Part shown: positions 35,342-45,862 of the stretch, piece after piece
Numbering within the stretch: the first letter of the stretch is position 1
Layout of the letters: each line of letters begins with the position of its first letter
Assembly (NCBI GenBank): GCA_028868825.1
Contig: JAGWTU010000022.1
Coordinates: 20,142 to 84,141 of the forward strand
Length of the DNA: 64,000 nt
Source: Burkholderiales bacterium
Lineage (GTDB): Bacteria; Pseudomonadota; Gammaproteobacteria; Burkholderiales; Burkholderiaceae_C
Reading direction: 5' to 3'
Notes under the pieces: generated by a model
Told to the model about the DNA's origin: nothing
Databases searched by the model: none
The model's input: only the letters and a program-made list of their open reading frames with translations
Position numbers and translations under genes: made by a program

Positions 35342-36004
35342 TTACGGCGCCAGCCGTCGCTGCAGCGCCTGCGCCAGCCGCGCGGCCGCGTCGTCCCAGC
35401 CCGCGTCGATGCCGCAGCGCCGCAGGTCGACGGTCTCGAGCCCGGCGTAGCCGCAGGGGTCGATGCGGCGGTAGGGCTCGAGGTCCATCGCGACGTTCAG
35501 TGCCACGCCGTGATAGGTGCGGTGGTTGGTGACCTTGATGCCGAGCGCGGCGATCTTGCCCAGTCCGGCGAAGGGATCGCCCGCCGCGACTTCGAGCAGC
35601 GCATGCGAGCGCGGGTCGGCCAGCCGCACATAGATCCCCGGCGCGCTGCGCACGCGGTGGCCGACGACGCCCCAGGTCCACAGCGTGTCGATCACCGACT
35701 CCTCGATGCGGTAGACATATTCCTTGACGTAGATGCCCAACCGCCTCAGGTCGACGAGCGGGTAGGCGACGACCTGCCCCGGGCCGTGGTAGGTGACCTG
35801 GCCGCCGCGGTCGGTGCGCACGACCGGGATGTCACCGGGCGCGAGCACATGGGCGTCGCGCCCGGCGATGCCCTGGGTGTAGACGGGATCGTGCTCGACG
35901 AGCCAGAGCTCGTCTTCGCTGTCGTCCGCGCGCGCTGCGGTGCGCGCGCGCATCGCGGTCTCGACTTCGAGGTAGGGCCGCCGGCCCAGCATCAGGGTGC
36001 GCAT
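35342..36004 (-). CDS. lipB: Octanoyl-[acyl-carrier-protein]:protein octanoyltransferase LipB
   Basis: 220 residues. Moves octanoyl from ACP to lipoyl domains. [12 protein letters not shown] (about 66-77), the catalytic lysine of KIAALGIKV and the catalytic cysteine of RIDPCGY are all present. First gene of the lipB-lipA-ade operon on the minus strand. A second Met at codon 5 is an alternative start. Confidence 0.96.
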   Translation of the reverse strand: MRTLMLGRRPYLEVETAMRARTAARADDSEDELWLVEHDPVYTQGIAGRDAHVLAPGDIPVVRTDRGGQVTYHGPGQVVAYPLVDLRRLGIYVKEYVYRIEESVIDTLWTWGVVGHRVRSAPGIYVRLADPRSHALLEVAAGDPFAGLGKIAALGIKVTNHRTYHGVALNVAMDLEPYRRIDPCGYAGLETVDLRRCGIDAGWDDAAARLAQALQRRLAP

Positions 36005-36065
36005 CGAAGGGTGCAGTCTACGGTCTCGGCGACCGCCAGGCTTGCACCCGCTGCCTGGACGTTGC

Positions 36066-38204
36066 CTAGAGATTCCCGGCGAACAGCCTGCCGATGAACA
36101 GATCCCTGAAGCTGTTCGCCTCGTCGAGTCCTAGTCGTTCGAGATAGGCGCGCGGCGCCTCGCGCCCTTCCCAGAGGCTGCGCAGCGCCGTCGTCACGAG
36201 TTCGACCGGATGGTGGCCGGCCTGCTGCAAACGTTTGAGCGCCGCGACAATATGCTGCTCGTCGGCGTTGAGATCGGTTCCAAACGGATAAGGCGACAGC
36301 CATCCGGCATCGATTCCAGGCTGCAGCCGCTCGCGCAACGAGTCGGGCGTGTTCGGCAATCGCTGCGGCGCCGGTTCCCAGCCCGCCTCGAGCTTGCCCG
36401 CGGCGCGCGCGCTCGTGATCAGCTCGTCCCGGAAGCGCGCATCGGCGATGGCGATCAGGCGCTTGACGACCTCGCCGTCGGTCTGCCCGCGCAGGTCGGC
36501 GACGCCGTATTCGGTGACGACGATGTCGCGCAGGTGACGCGGGATGGTCTCGTTGCCGCCGCCGCCCCAGACGATGCTGCTGGCCAAGCCGTCGGGACCT
36601 TCGTGGGTCGAACGCAGCATCAGGATCGAGCGCGCGTCGGGCAGCGCATGCGCCATCGCGACGAAGTTGTACTGGCCGCCGACGCCCGAGACGACGCCGC
36701 CGTCGCCCAGCGTGTCCGAGATCGCCGCGCCCAGCAGCGTGACCTTCATCGTCGTGTTGATGAAACGGGCCTTGACGCGCTGCGCGCGCTTGAGCGCGCT
36801 GTCGCGCTGCGCGGCGCCGTCGAGCTGGTTGACGAAGTCGATGCGCGTCATGTCGATGCGCGCCCGCTCGGCCGCGCCGAGGCCGCGCAGCCGCTCGTAG
36901 AAGGCCTGCGGACCGATGAAGAAGCCGGCCGTCATCACGACGCCGCCGGCCAGCCGCGCGCCGAGCAGGGTCGGGCCGATGGCGGCCAGCACCTCGGGGT
37001 CGCGCAGGTCGTTGGGCAGCTGCATGCCGTCGGGGGCGACGAGGCAGTCCTCGCTCAATCGCACGCCGCGCTGGAACACGCCATGGCGGATCAGGTAGGC
37101 GACATCGTCGGCCGTCAGCGGCGACTGGATGCGGCCGGCCTGCAGCAGCGCCTGCAGCGTCGCGGCGCTGACCGCCGCCGGCGCGATGTGGCCGCGGTTG
37201 ATGAGCTGCTGCAGCACGAGGTCGTTGTAGACCTCGCGTCGCACGATGCCGGCGTCGATCAGCTCGAGCAGGCCGGCGCCGAACATCTCCGAGCAGCCGT
37301 AAAGCCCGCGGTAGAAGCGGCCGAGTTCGCGGCCCTGCACGCCGCCAGGGCTGAGACCTTCGACGAGCTGGCGGAAGCCCGCGTTCTCGCGTTCGCGCAG
37401 GATCAGCGAGCGCGCCACCGCGTCGCCGAGCGAGCCGATGCCGATCTGCAGCGTGCCGCCGTCGGCGACGAGGCTGGCCGCGTGCAGGCCGATCGCGTAG
37501 TCGGCGTCGGCGATCTCGTTGTTGGGCGGCCCGAAGAGCCGGTGCGTGCCCTCGGGCGCGTCGACGACGAGGTCGTAGAACACCGGCGCGACCTCGGCGC
37601 CGCCGCCCATGTAGGGCAGCTCGCGATTCACGACCGCGATCTTGAACAGCGGCGCCTCGGCGGCGGCACAGCGTTCGGCGATCTCGAACGAGAGATCCGG
37701 ATTGCTCGACATCGACAGCCGCCAGCGCCCGCCGGCGCGCGTCTCGGCCACCGCCTGCGCGATCACGTTGACACCCTGCAGCACCATGTCGCGGGCGACG
37801 AAGGTGTAGTTCGACGCCACGTACGAGCGCTGCGCCGCCTCGTTGCCGAGATAGGCGCCCGAGCGGAAGAAGAACTCGCGCACCTCGATGTTCGGCGGCA
37901 GGCCGCCGCCGCGCGCGTCGCCGACATAGTCGAGATCGGGGTAGTCGCCGAACAGGCGCTCGGCCAGCGGTTCGAGGAAATGGCGTTCGAGATCGCTGCG
38001 GCCCCGCGGTCGCTCGAGCGAGAGCGCCGTGACGATGACGAGCCGGCGCCCGGGCAGCGAGCGGATGCGCCGGTACAGCGCGTTGACGAAGCGGTTGGGC
38101 TTGCCGATGCCCAGGGGCAGACCCAGCACGATGGGCCCGGCGATGGCCGCCAGCAAGCCATCGACAGCGGCTTCCATCGAATCGACGACGCGCGGCTGGC
38201 CCAT
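36066..38204 (-). CDS. Acetyl-CoA hydrolase/transferase family protein
   Basis: 712 residues. The start at 38204 is chosen because it follows AGAAAGATC and begins the conserved part. CoA-transferase-like halves are visible, with the catalytic Glu in [12 protein letters not shown] near 563-574, where CoA transferases of the Cat1/succinyl-CoA:acetate CoA-transferase family have it. It is longer than the usual 500-residue enzymes: an insertion or extra subdomain lies around 250-450, and the C-terminus runs beyond the catalytic domain. It moves CoA between acetate (or another acid) and an acyl-CoA, or hydrolyses the thioester. It follows no operon partner, with the TonB receptor upstream on the same strand separated by a hairpin. 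Confidence 0.85.
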   Translation of the reverse strand: MGQPRVVDSMEAAVDGLLAAIAGPIVLGLPLGIGKPNRFVNALYRRIRSLPGRRLVIVTALSLERPRGRSDLERHFLEPLAERLFGDYPDLDYVGDARGGGLPPNIEVREFFFRSGAYLGNEAAQRSYVASNYTFVARDMVLQGVNVIAQAVAETRAGGRWRLSMSSNPDLSFEIAERCAAAEAPLFKIAVVNRELPYMGGGAEVAPVFYDLVVDAPEGTHRLFGPPNNEIADADYAIGLHAASLVADGGTLQIGIGSLGDAVARSLILRERENAGFRQLVEGLSPGGVQGRELGRFYRGLYGCSEMFGAGLLELIDAGIVRREVYNDLVLQQLINRGHIAPAAVSAATLQALLQAGRIQSPLTADDVAYLIRHGVFQRGVRLSEDCLVAPDGMQLPNDLRDPEVLAAIGPTLLGARLAGGVVMTAGFFIGPQAFYERLRGLGAAERARIDMTRIDFVNQLDGAAQRDSALKRAQRVKARFINTTMKVTLLGAAISDTLGDGGVVSGVGGQYNFVAMAHALPDARSILMLRSTHEGPDGLASSIVWGGGGNETIPRHLRDIVVTEYGVADLRGQTDGEVVKRLIAIADARFRDELITSARAAGKLEAGWEPAPQRLPNTPDSLRERLQPGIDAGWLSPYPFGTDLNADEQHIVAALKRLQQAGHHPVELVTTALRSLWEGREAPRAYLERLGLDEANSFRDLFIGRLFAGNL

Positions 38205-38280
38205 GCTGATCTTTCTTCGATTAGGTACCCGAGTCTGCGCCGTGCGCGGAGTCCGTGCACATCGATTCGACAATGGCCTA

Positions 38281-38308
38281 TCGGCCCGCTCTGCCAAAAG
38301 CGGGCCGA
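38281..38308 (-). terminator. Strong hairpin after the TonB-dependent receptor gene
   Basis: A perfect 10-base TCGGCCCGCT/AGCGGGCCGA stem with an 8-base loop lies 20 bases after the receptor stop and ahead of the acetyl-CoA hydrolase gene. No U tract follows on either strand. Confidence 0.5.
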
Positions 38309-38328
38309 AAGCTTGCTGTGGTACGAGC

Positions 38329-40602
38329 CTAGAAGACGGCCTTGAACTGCACGCCGTAGGTGCGCGGGTCGTTGATGAAGCCGGTCAGGTTGTTGAAGTC
38401 GATCGCGCCGGTGACGCGGATCTGGTTCGTCAGGTTGCGCACGTAGACGGCGAGGTCGTACTTGCCGCTGTTCCAGTTGTAGCCGGCGCGCAGGCCGCCC
38501 TCGGTCAGCGCCTTGCCGGTGAACTCGATCGACTGGTAGAGGAAGAAGCTGACGCTGCTGCGGTAGGTCCAGTCGGTGTAGACGTAGTACTCGCTGCCGC
38601 CGCCGGTCGGGAACGCGTAGCGGGCGTTGAGGTTGCCGGTCCAGCGCGGCGCGTTGGGCAGCTGGTTGCCGTTGACGTAGACCTCGCCACCGCCGCCGGG
38701 GACGGCCGGGTTCGTCACCGTGCAGCCGCCGCCGCAGCCGGCCACCGTCAGGCCCGGGTCGTGGATCTTGGCGTCGTTCAGGCTCGTGTTGAGGGAGACC
38801 GTCAGGTTGTCCAGCGGCAACAACTCGAGGCTGAGCTCGAAGCCCTGGCCGACGACCTTGTTCGCGCTCTTCACCGTGTTGCTGTTGCCGCCGCCGCCGA
38901 CTTCGGTCAACTGGAGGTGGCTCACGTCGTAGCGGTAGACGGCGGCCGAGAGCCGGCCGCGGCGATCCCAGAAGTCGCTCTTGATGCCGGCCTCGTACGA
39001 GGTGATGGTCTCGGGGCCGGCCTGGCTCAGCGGCCCGAACTCGCCCGCGGGCAGCGTCGTCGAGGCGCGGAAGCCGGTGCCGATGCGCGCATAGACGTTG
39101 GTGTCGCGGGTGATCGCGTACAGCGCCGACAGGTCCCAGGTCGTCTTCGTGTCGCTGGTGTCGGCGGCGAAGCCGTTGGCCGCATCCAGCGTCTGGCCGC
39201 CGACCGCCGGGACATAGCTGTAGAGCTGCTTCTTGTCGCGGGTGTAGCGCAGGCCCGCGCCGACCTTGAAGCGGTCGGTGACCTGGTACTTGGCCTCGCC
39301 GAACAGCGCCCAGGCCTGGTTGGCCTGATGGGTCTCCGCGTACAGCGGCACGCCGGTGCCGTACGGCGGCGCGCTGCCGTAGTCGATGTTCTCCCAGGTG
39401 TAGCGCTCGTCGAAGGCATAGAGGCCGGCCTGCCAGCTCAGCGGCCCGGCCTGTCGCGATTCGAGCCTGAATTCCTGCGTCAGCTGACGGTGGCCATGCA
39501 GCGCGTCCGAGGTCTCGACCGGGAAGGCCGCGACATTCAAGGCCCCCGTGGGGCTGGCAAAGAAGGTGTACGGCGCGCTGCCACCGTCGACGTCGCCACG
39601 GCTGAAAGGCTTCACGGTCTCGATCGCGGTGATCGAATGCAGGTCGAAGCCGGGCAGCGACCACTTCAGGCGGGCGTTGGCACCGGTGGACGTCACATGC
39701 TGGGCATTGACGCCGTCGATCGACATCCGGTCAGGGCTGAAGCCGGCGATCAGGTTGTTCGTCCCGGGCTGGATGATGCCGGCGCGGAACAGCCGCGGGC
39801 TGCCGTTGAGGTCGCGGTGGTGGATGTTGAACAGCGCGCTGAAGTCGGGCGACGGCTGGTACAGCGCCTGCAGGCGCAGCGCGAAGTCCTCGTAGCCTTC
39901 GGTGGCCGGGGTCTGGCCCTGGGCGTAGGTGTTGTGGACCCAGTCCTTGCGGTGCTGGTCCTGGACGGAGACGCGCATCGCCCAGTCGGGGCCGAGGGCG
40001 ATGTTGCCGGCGCCCTCGGCATTGATCGTGCCGTAGTTGCCCAGGCCGACGGCGACATAGGCGTCCCGCTTGTGCGACGGCGCCACCGAGTCGAACTTGA
40101 CGACGCCGGCCGGCGTGTTGCGGCCGAACAGCGTGCCCTGCGGACCGGCCAGCACCTCGACGCCCTGGACGTCGAAGACCGGGAAGCCCTTGAGGATCGG
40201 GTTCTCCTGGACGACGTCGTCGTAGACCAGCGAGACCGGTTGCGAGGCGTTGAGGTGGAAATCGGTATTGCCGTAGCCGCGCAGGTAGAAGCGCGGGAAG
40301 GCGCGGCCGAACGACGATTCGATGTTCAGGCTGGGCACCCGGCCGGCGAGGTTGCGCACGTCCTGGCCACCGGCGCTCAGCGCGTCCATCAGGTCGCCGC
40401 TGACGACGCTGATCGAACTCGGCACGTCCTGGATGTTCTCGACGCGGCGCTCGGCGGTGACGGTGATGGTCTGGAGCTGGGTCGGGGGTGGCGCCGTCTG
40501 GGCGGCCGCGTTCAGTTGCAGCGCGGCCAGGGCGGCAGCGGCAAGGGCATGGCGAACCGGCAGGGGTGTTCGCGGACGACGGGTGGCATGAGGCATGACC
40601 AT
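38329..40602 (-). CDS. TonB-dependent outer membrane receptor
   Basis: 757 residues. A signal peptide (cleavage near AAAQ, about 34) is followed by a TonB-box-like ITVTAERR, a plug domain (about 55-165, with LAGPQGTLFGRNTPAG near 150-165) and a 22-strand barrel ending in a terminal phenylalanine (FKAVF). Imports a siderophore, vitamin, sugar or other small nutrient; the sequence does not show which. AGGAG lies 5 bases before the first of two ATG codons. It stands alone between two hairpins. The small double-glycine peptide gene lies upstream on the same strand. Confidence 0.93.
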   Translation of the reverse strand: MVMPHATRRPRTPLPVRHALAAAALAALQLNAAAQTAPPPTQLQTITVTAERRVENIQDVPSSISVVSGDLMDALSAGGQDVRNLAGRVPSLNIESSFGRAFPRFYLRGYGNTDFHLNASQPVSLVYDDVVQENPILKGFPVFDVQGVEVLAGPQGTLFGRNTPAGVVKFDSVAPSHKRDAYVAVGLGNYGTINAEGAGNIALGPDWAMRVSVQDQHRKDWVHNTYAQGQTPATEGYEDFALRLQALYQPSPDFSALFNIHHRDLNGSPRLFRAGIIQPGTNNLIAGFSPDRMSIDGVNAQHVTSTGANARLKWSLPGFDLHSITAIETVKPFSRGDVDGGSAPYTFFASPTGALNVAAFPVETSDALHGHRQLTQEFRLESRQAGPLSWQAGLYAFDERYTWENIDYGSAPPYGTGVPLYAETHQANQAWALFGEAKYQVTDRFKVGAGLRYTRDKKQLYSYVPAVGGQTLDAANGFAADTSDTKTTWDLSALYAITRDTNVYARIGTGFRASTTLPAGEFGPLSQAGPETITSYEAGIKSDFWDRRGRLSAAVYRYDVSHLQLTEVGGGGNSNTVKSANKVVGQGFELSLELLPLDNLTVSLNTSLNDAKIHDPGLTVAGCGGGCTVTNPAVPGGGGEVYVNGNQLPNAPRWTGNLNARYAFPTGGGSEYYVYTDWTYRSSVSFFLYQSIEFTGKALTEGGLRAGYNWNSGKYDLAVYVRNLTNQIRVTGAIDFNNLTGFINDPRTYGVQFKAVF

Positions 40603-40696
40603 GGCGACTCCTGGAAGGGGTGGGTTCTTCTAACTTCCATGATGCCGTCAAGGTCGCGTCGCTGGCGATTGGCTCCAAGAAACGTCGGGCGAGTGA

Positions 40697-40708
40697 TGCA
40701 TGCATGCA
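40697..40708. promoter_or_regulatory. Palindrome TGCATGCATGCA upstream of the TonB receptor
   Basis: A perfect 12-base palindrome about 95 bases upstream of the receptor start. It could be an operator, or chance. It does not resemble a Fur box. Confidence 0.2.
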
Positions 40709-40740
40709 ACATGCGCGCCAGTCCAGTGAATCACCCCGCT

Positions 40741-40778
40741 GAAAGAAAACGCCCGCAGTCTCGAAGAGGCTGCGGGCG
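40741..40778 (-). terminator. Rho-independent terminator of the double-glycine peptide gene
   Basis: A perfect 9-base stem (40750-40758 with 40770-40778) extends, after one mismatch, into three further pairs. On the minus strand it is followed by TTTTCTTTC. It starts 15 bases after the stop of the peptide gene, a textbook placement that supports transcription of that gene as its own unit. Confidence 0.82.
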
Positions 40779-40792
40779 CGGGTCGGTAGGAC

Positions 40793-40951
40793 TTATTCGG
40801 CCATCGTGATGCCCGTGGGCGCCGGCAAGATCCGAATGGTATCGACGAAGATGGTCTGACCACCCGAAACCTGGCGCAGCTGCTCCAGGCTCAGTTCGGG
40901 AATCGCCTTCGGGCTCTCGGGCTGTTGTGTGGTCTGCTTCGAGTTCGTCAT
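40793..40951 (-). CDS. Small secreted-peptide precursor with double-glycine leader
   Basis: 52 residues. The leader is MTNSKQTTQQ...ELSLEQLRQVSGG, with Gly-Gly at 30-31. L at -12, S at -11, L at -7 and V at -4 fit the consensus of leaders cut by C39 peptidase ABC exporters (bacteriocins, microcins, signalling peptides). The predicted mature peptide is 21 residues (from Gln32), without cysteine, with an LPAP turn and an acidic end. An ACAGGAG ribosome site lies 8 bases before the ATG, and a rho-independent terminator follows the stop. No C39 exporter, immunity or modification gene is adjacent. The type I exporter at 53191 lacks the catalytic Cys. The peptide's function is unknown. Confidence 0.75.
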   Translation of the reverse strand: MTNSKQTTQQPESPKAIPELSLEQLRQVSGGQTIFVDTIRILPAPTGITMAE

Positions 40952-41145
40952 TCAAAAACTCCTGTTTATGGTGAGAAATTGCGCCACTGGTGCGCGTCCC
41001 ACGATCCCATGCCTTGACAAGGAATTGAAGCTGTAAACCTTCGCAGGGAGGACTTCCGCCTATGCCCGGCCGGCCGACTGGGTCAAGATCCCCCAGACGA
41101 GGCGCTTCTGTCGTATCTTCCACGGTTTCGTAGCGGAAAGACCCG
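40952..41145. other. Divergent region between peptide gene and URC cluster
   Basis: 194 bases, noticeably richer in A and T than the genes around it, holding both promoters. A TTGACA at 41014-41019 sits inside the 11-base palindrome CCTTGACAAGG (41012-41022), which could be an operator for either direction. No convincing -10 at the right spacing was found. Confidence 0.35.
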
Positions 41146-42391
<1,246 letters not shown>

Positions 42392-42399
<8 letters not shown>

Positions 42400-43630
42400 G
42401 ACCCCTGCCCATGTCCTGCGCGGGCTGCACGACCCGGCCACGATACGCAGGCGCTGCCGCGCCATCCTGGCCGCCGTCGACGACGGCGTCAGCCCGCATT
42501 TCAAGGTCGAGCGCAGCGGCCTGCCGGCGCTCGCCGACCGCGTCGCCGCGCTGACGCGCGGCCGCTACCCCGACCTCGCGGTGCCGCTGCACAGCCGCTG
42601 GCGCCATTTCGAGGCCGGCGGCATCGACCGGCCGCGCCAGCTCGACGCCCTGCTCGCCGGCCGCAGCGCCGCCGACGCCGCGCGCGCGCGCTTCGACCTG
42701 ACGCTGATCAGCGTGCTGCTCGACGCCGGCGCCGGCGCCGCCTGGTCCTATGCCGAGCCCGGCACCGGCCTCAAGCTCGCGCGCTCCGAGGGCCTGGGCG
42801 TGGCGAGCTGGCATGGCTTCATCGGCGGGCGCTTCTCGGCCGACCCGGCCGACCCGCTGCGCGCCGACGCGGCACGGCTGGAGGTCATCGGGCCTGGGGC
42901 GCTGCGCGAACTGTTCCAGGCCGGCAGCGCGAATCCGCTCGTCGGCCTCGACGGCCGCGCCGGCCTGCTCGCACGCCTGGGCGCCGTGCTGCGCACCGAA
43001 GCCGGCAGCGTCACCGCGCGCCCGTCGCTGATCTACGACCGCCTCACCGACGGCGGCACGCGCACCGAGGTCAGCGCCACCGCCTTGCTGGGCGAGCTGC
43101 TGCGCACGCTGGCGCCGATCTGGGGCGGCGGCAGCCGCATCCGCGGCCTGCCGGCCGGCGATGTCTGGCCGCACCGCTGGGCGGGCGCGGCCACCGGCAG
43201 CGGCGAGGACGGCGGCACCGGCGGCTACGTGCCGTTCCACAAGCTCAGCCAATGGCTGGCCTACTCGCTGATCGAGCCGCTGCAGCGCAGCGGCGTCCAC
43301 GTCACGGGCATCGAGGCGCTCACGGCGCTGCCCGAATACCGCAACGGCGGCCTGCTGATCGACGGCGGCGTCGTCGTGCCGCGCGCCGCCCACGCGCTCG
43401 AGCGCAGCTGGCGGCCGGGCGACGAGTTCGTCGTCGAATGGCGCGCGCTGACGGTGGCGCTGCTGGACGAACTCGCGCCGCTGGTGCGCCAGCGCCTCGA
43501 CGCCCCGGACCTGCCGCTGGCCTGCATCCTCGAAGGCGGCACCTGGGCCGCCGGGCGCGAGATCGCGCGCGAGCGACGCCCGGGCGGCGCGCCGCCGCTG
43601 AAGATCGAATCCGACGGCACCCTGTTCTGA
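42392..43630 (+). CDS. URC4/urg3 family protein (DUF1688)
   Basis: 412 residues of the DUF1688/URC4 family (motifs SRWRHFEAGG near 69-78, GVASWHGFIGG, VPFHKLSQWLAYSLIEPL near 280-297, and the C-terminal LEGGTWAAGREIA). Genetic work in yeast ties the family to uracil degradation through the URC pathway. The catalysed step is not settled. The start codon is TTG, overlapping the URC1 gene by 8 bases, so translation is coupled. A 28-base gap leads to upp. Confidence 0.88.
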
Positions 43631-43658
43631 ACCGAATGCCAAGAGCTGAAAGCGAGCG

Positions 43659-44294
43659 ATGAGCGCAGCCGAAGTCCATGTCATCAACCACCCGCTGGTC
43701 CAGCACAAGCTGACGCTGATGCGACAGAAGGACCTCAGCACGGCCAGCTTCAGGCGCCTGCTGCACGAGATCGCGATGCTCATGGCCTACGAGGTCACGC
43801 GCGAGATGCCGACGCAGCTGATCGAGATCGAGACGCCGCTGGAGACGATGCGCTCGCCGGTGATCGAGGGCCGCAAGACCGTCTTCGTCGTCATCATGCG
43901 CGCCGGCAGCGGCTTCCTCGACGGCATGCTCGAGATCGTGCCGGGCGCACGCGTCGGCCATGTCGGGCTCTACCGCGACCCGAAGACGCTGGTCGCCATC
44001 GAGTACTACTTCAAGATGCCGCACGACATGGCCGAGCGCGACGCCATCGTGCTCGACCCGATGCTGGCCACCGGCAATTCGGCCGTCGCGGCGGTCGAGC
44101 GGCTGAAGGAGACGCGGCCGCGCTCGATCCGCTTCGTCTGCCTGCTCGCCGCGCCCGAGGGGCTGCGCAACTTCCACGCCCATCATCCGGACGTGCCCGT
44201 CTACGCGGCCGCCGTCGACCGCGAACTCGACAGCCACGGCTACATCCGGCCCGGCCTCGGCGACGCCGGCGACCGGCTCTTCGGCACCAAGTAA
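43659..44294 (+). CDS. upp: Uracil phosphoribosyltransferase
   Basis: 211 residues. Converts uracil and PRPP to UMP. The PRPP-binding loop DPMLATGNS (about 132-140) and the C-terminal uracil-recognition motif [13 protein letters not shown] are intact. As third gene of the URC cluster it corresponds to URC6, supplying UMP to the pathway, and it may also serve pyrimidine salvage. A GAGCGA-type weak ribosome site precedes the ATG. Confidence 0.95.
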   Translation: MSAAEVHVINHPLVQHKLTLMRQKDLSTASFRRLLHEIAMLMAYEVTREMPTQLIEIETPLETMRSPVIEGRKTVFVVIMRAGSGFLDGMLEIVPGARVGHVGLYRDPKTLVAIEYYFKMPHDMAERDAIVLDPMLATGNSAVAAVERLKETRPRSIRFVCLLAAPEGLRNFHAHHPDVPVYAAAVDRELDSHGYIRPGLGDAGDRLFGTK

Positions 44295-44295
44295 C

Positions 44296-44390
44296 GCCCC
44301 GGGCCGCGGGTCCTCAGCCCGGACCGCAGAGGGTCCGGTCCTTCGTCCAGCACTCGCGAGTCCGCAGGGACTCGCTCGGTCCGGACTCAG
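44296..44390. terminator. Nested hairpins between convergent upp and ybeY
   Basis: Several self-complementary blocks: a perfect GCGAGTCC/GGACTCGC hairpin around 44356-44375, a GGACC/GGGTCC hairpin around 44322-44337, and an outer AGCCCGGACCG/CGGTCCGGACT pairing that can enclose both. It has no U tract. It probably acts as a two-way terminator of the convergent genes. Confidence 0.4.
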
Positions 44391-44836
44391 CCGTCGGCGT
44401 AGGGGTCGGCGACGCCGAGCGTGGCCAGGATCGCCGTCTCCCGCGCCTGCATGCGCGCCGCCTCGGCATCGTCCTCGTGGTCCCAGCCCTGGGCATGGAG
44501 CGTGCCGTGGACGAGCAGATGCGCGTAATGCGCGGCCAGGCCGATGCCCTGCTCGGCCGCCTCGCGCGCGACGACCGGCGCGCACAACACGAGATCCGCG
44601 ACGACGACCGGCTCATGCTCGTAATCGAAGGTCAGCACGTTGGTCGCGTAGTCGCGGGCGCGGTAATCGCGGTTCAGGGCCTGCGCCTCGTCGGCGCCGA
44701 CGAGGCGCACGGCGATCTGCGCCGGCGCATCGAGCGCGGCGCGGATCCAGCGCCGGACCCGGTGACGCGGCAGCTCGGCGCGGTGGCCGGCGTCGGCGAA
44801 CTGCAGCGACAGCTGCAGCGTCGGCCGCGCCTTCAC
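44387..44836 (-). CDS. ybeY: Endoribonuclease YbeY (rRNA maturation factor)
   Basis: 149 residues. The zinc motif H-x3-H-x5-H is visible in [17 protein letters not shown] (about 111-127), the UPF0054 signature. Processes 16S rRNA 3' end and takes part in ribosome quality control. The start overlaps the phoH stop by 4 bases, the usual phoH-ybeY order. Confidence 0.95.
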   Translation of the reverse strand: MKARPTLQLSLQFADAGHRAELPRHRVRRWIRAALDAPAQIAVRLVGADEAQALNRDYRARDYATNVLTFDYEHEPVVVADLVLCAPVVAREAAEQGIGLAAHYAHLLVHGTLHAQGWDHEDDAEAARMQARETAILATLGVADPYADG

Positions 44837-45825
44837 GCCGCACCCCCGTTCACGCGGGCACGGTCGTAGGCATCGACGATGCGCGCCACCAGCGGGTGGC
44901 GCACGACGTCGCCGGCGCCGAACTCGGTGAACGCGATGCCTTCGACGCCCTGCAGCAGCGCGCGCGCCTCGACGAGGCCGCTGGCCACGCCCTGCGGCAG
45001 GTCGATCTGGCTGACGTCGCCGTTGACGACGCAGCGGCTGCCGAAGCCGATGCGGGTGAGGAACATCTTCATCTGCTCGCGCGTCGTGTTCTGCGCCTCG
45101 TCGAGGATCACGAAGGCGTGGTTGAGCGTGCGTCCGCGCATGAAGGCCAGCGGCGCGATCTCGATCAGGCCCTTGTCGAAGGCCTTGGCAACGCGGTCCA
45201 GCCCCATCAGGTCGTAGAGCGCGTCGTACAGCGGCCGCAGATAGGGGTCGACCTTCTGCGCCAGGTCGCCGGGCAGGAACCCGAGCCGCTCGCCGGCCTC
45301 GACCGCCGGGCGCGTCAGCACGATGCGCTGCACGCCGTGGCGCTCGAGCGCATCGACGGCGCAGGCGACCGCGAGGAAGGTCTTGCCGGTCCCCGCCGGG
45401 CCGATTCCGAAGGTGATGTCGTGCACCAGCATCTGGCGCAGGTAGCGCACCTGGTTGGGCGTGCGGCCGGCGAGATCGCTGTGGCGCGTGTGGAGGACGA
45501 CGGCCTCGTCGTCGGCCGCCGCGGCCATCGGCGCCGTCGCCGCGCTGTAGTCGCGCAGCACGAGTTGCAGCTGGTGCTCGGCGATCGGCGCGCGCGCCAT
45601 CGCGTAAAGCGTGTCGAGCAGCCGCACCGTGCGCTCGATGCCGTCGCGTGGGCCCTCGATGCGGAAACTCGCGTCGCGCCGCTGCAGCGTCACCGCCAGC
45701 GCCGACTCGATCGCGCGCAGATGGCCGTCGAGCGGCCCGCAGAGGTGGGCCAGGCGGCGGTTGTCGGCGCCTTCGAAGACGTGGCGCCGGATCAAGGAAG
45801 CGTGCAATCCATCATGGCCCGCCAT
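44833..45825 (-). CDS. PhoH-like ATPase
   Basis: 330 residues from the start at 45825, picked because it begins the family-like part ([18 protein letters not shown]); longer in-frame extensions run into the divergent kinase gene. The P-loop GPAGTGKT lies near 139-146. Walker B (FVILDEAQN) and the [10 protein letters not shown] motif follow. PhoH/YbeZ is an RNA-metabolism ATPase acting with YbeY, whose gene it overlaps. Confidence 0.93.
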   Translation of the reverse strand: MAGHDGLHASLIRRHVFEGADNRRLAHLCGPLDGHLRAIESALAVTLQRRDASFRIEGPRDGIERTVRLLDTLYAMARAPIAEHQLQLVLRDYSAATAPMAAAADDEAVVLHTRHSDLAGRTPNQVRYLRQMLVHDITFGIGPAGTGKTFLAVACAVDALERHGVQRIVLTRPAVEAGERLGFLPGDLAQKVDPYLRPLYDALYDLMGLDRVAKAFDKGLIEIAPLAFMRGRTLNHAFVILDEAQNTTREQMKMFLTRIGFGSRCVVNGDVSQIDLPQGVASGLVEARALLQGVEGIAFTEFGAGDVVRHPLVARIVDAYDRARVNGGAA

Positions 45826-45862
45826 TGTCGCAGCGCCGGGGCCATGCACAATCGCCGCCAGC

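Noticed and set aside
40741..40778. Terminator assigned to an upstream plus-strand gene
   Set aside because: The T-rich tail is on the minus strand, and there is no plus-strand gene ending nearby.
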